7,042 bases of DNA from assembly GCA_905215665.1 (NCBI GenBank), contig CAJMQR010000061.1:1-7042 (forward strand), read 5' to 3'. The position numbers and the translations under genes were made by a program. The notes under the pieces were generated by a model. That model was not told the origin of the DNA and made no database searches. It was given only the letters and a program-made list of their open reading frames with translations. Source of the DNA: an uncultured bacterium (GTDB lineage: Bacteria > Bacillota > Clostridia > Oscillospirales > Oscillospiraceae). This document shows positions 6,716 to 7,042 of the stretch, in pieces; the first letter of the stretch is position 1; each line of letters starts with the position of its first letter.

Positions 6716-7042
6716 TTCTCTGAGCATGATCACCGCAGCCAGGGAGCCGCGGCGGCCGCCGGTGACGCGGTGCGACCAGAAGCGATCCGGCCGGCAGGCG
6801 GTACAGTCGTCCGAAATGTCGATCTGCGTCACGCCGGCGCGCCCCAACCAGATGGCGTTCAGCCGTTTCAGATTTACATAATATTTTTCTCCGGACGGGC
6901 GGATCGCCGGTTCCGCATCCCTTCCAAGCGCGGAAAACATCGCCTCCGGCACATCCGCGTCCGTTTCAAAGCAGCATTCTCCGATACACGGGCCGATGGC
7001 CGCGCGGAGATTCTCCGGACGCGAGCCGAATTCCGCCCGCAT
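6713..7042 (-). CDS. pgeF: Peptidoglycan editing factor PgeF (YfiH/LACC1 family), C-terminal part
   Basis: This is the last 109 residues of a cytoplasmic YfiH/YlmD-type protein of the former 'polyphenol oxidase/laccase' DUF152 family. The family is described as purine nucleoside phosphorylases/adenosine deaminases and, in E. coli, as an editing factor that keeps wrongly built muropeptide precursors out of peptidoglycan. Visible family motifs are AAIGPCIGECCFE (Cys19 of the fragment, GPCIG), YYVNLKRLN, ISDDCTACRPDRFWSHR (SHR at fragment residues 90-92) and the terminal LAAVIML. The upstream zinc-ligand motifs (HxxxV, DC, HAGWRGT) lie beyond the right edge. The ATG at 7042 is probably internal, because full-length members are about 250-280 residues and residues here align only to the C-terminal third. 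It is the first visible gene of the set and overlaps the ribosome binding site of the next gene. The promoter is outside the window. Confidence 0.9.
   Translation of the reverse strand: MRAEFGSRPENLRAAIGPCIGECCFETDADVPEAMFSALGRDAEPAIRPSGEKYYVNLKRLNAIWLGRAGVTQIDISDDCTACRPDRFWSHRVTGGRRGSLAAVIMLRE

Noticed and set aside
1..7042. Mobile element, CRISPR array, tRNA or phage signatures
   Set aside because: No transposase, integrase, regularly spaced repeats, tRNA-like cloverleaf or terminal inverted repeats were seen on reading both strands.

Overview
This window looks like part of the chromosome of a Gram-positive gut anaerobe of the Clostridia, most likely near the Oscillospiraceae/Ruminococcaceae. 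The evidence is a fairly high GC content with GC-rich third codon positions, purine-rich Shine-Dalgarno sites, a lipoteichoic-acid-synthase family enzyme, a lipobox lipoprotein, and a TetM-like GTPase carrying a C-terminal NYN domain. Assignment below the class level is inference. TAA and TGA both act as ordinary stops here.

Left part, + strand (1-2159): the 3' portion of a TetM/EF-G-like translational GTPase fused to a NYN (YacP-like) RNase domain. The N-terminal G1-G4 motifs lie off the left edge. One in-frame TAA at 1830-1832 cuts the NYN domain in half. The same frame then stays open for 108 more codons that encode the rest of the domain, so this is either a fresh nonsense mutation, a base error, or a readthrough case.

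Middle (2223-2696): a lower-GC gene for a small, unrecognised multi-pass membrane protein. It ends in a perfect 19-bp hairpin that serves as a shared terminator between converging transcription units.

Right part, - strand (2735-7042): three genes read right to left and closely packed. They are the 3' end of pgeF (multicopper-oxidase-like YfiH/LACC1 family), a family-5 solute-binding lipoprotein whose Shine-Dalgarno overlaps the pgeF stop, and, 60 bases further on, a 772-residue LTA-synthase-family alkaline-phosphatase-superfamily enzyme starting at TTG. All three have plausible cell-envelope roles: peptidoglycan quality control, peptide capture, and phosphoglycerol-type polymer synthesis.

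The most unusual feature is the roughly 165-residue cytoplasmic N-terminus of the LTA-synthase-like protein. It reads like a HAD-IB (SerB-type) phosphatase whose catalytic motifs have been lost, that is, a pseudo-phosphatase module in front of an intact membrane synthase. No CRISPR array, tRNA, rRNA, insertion sequence or attachment site was seen. No stretch over 300 bases lacks a gene.
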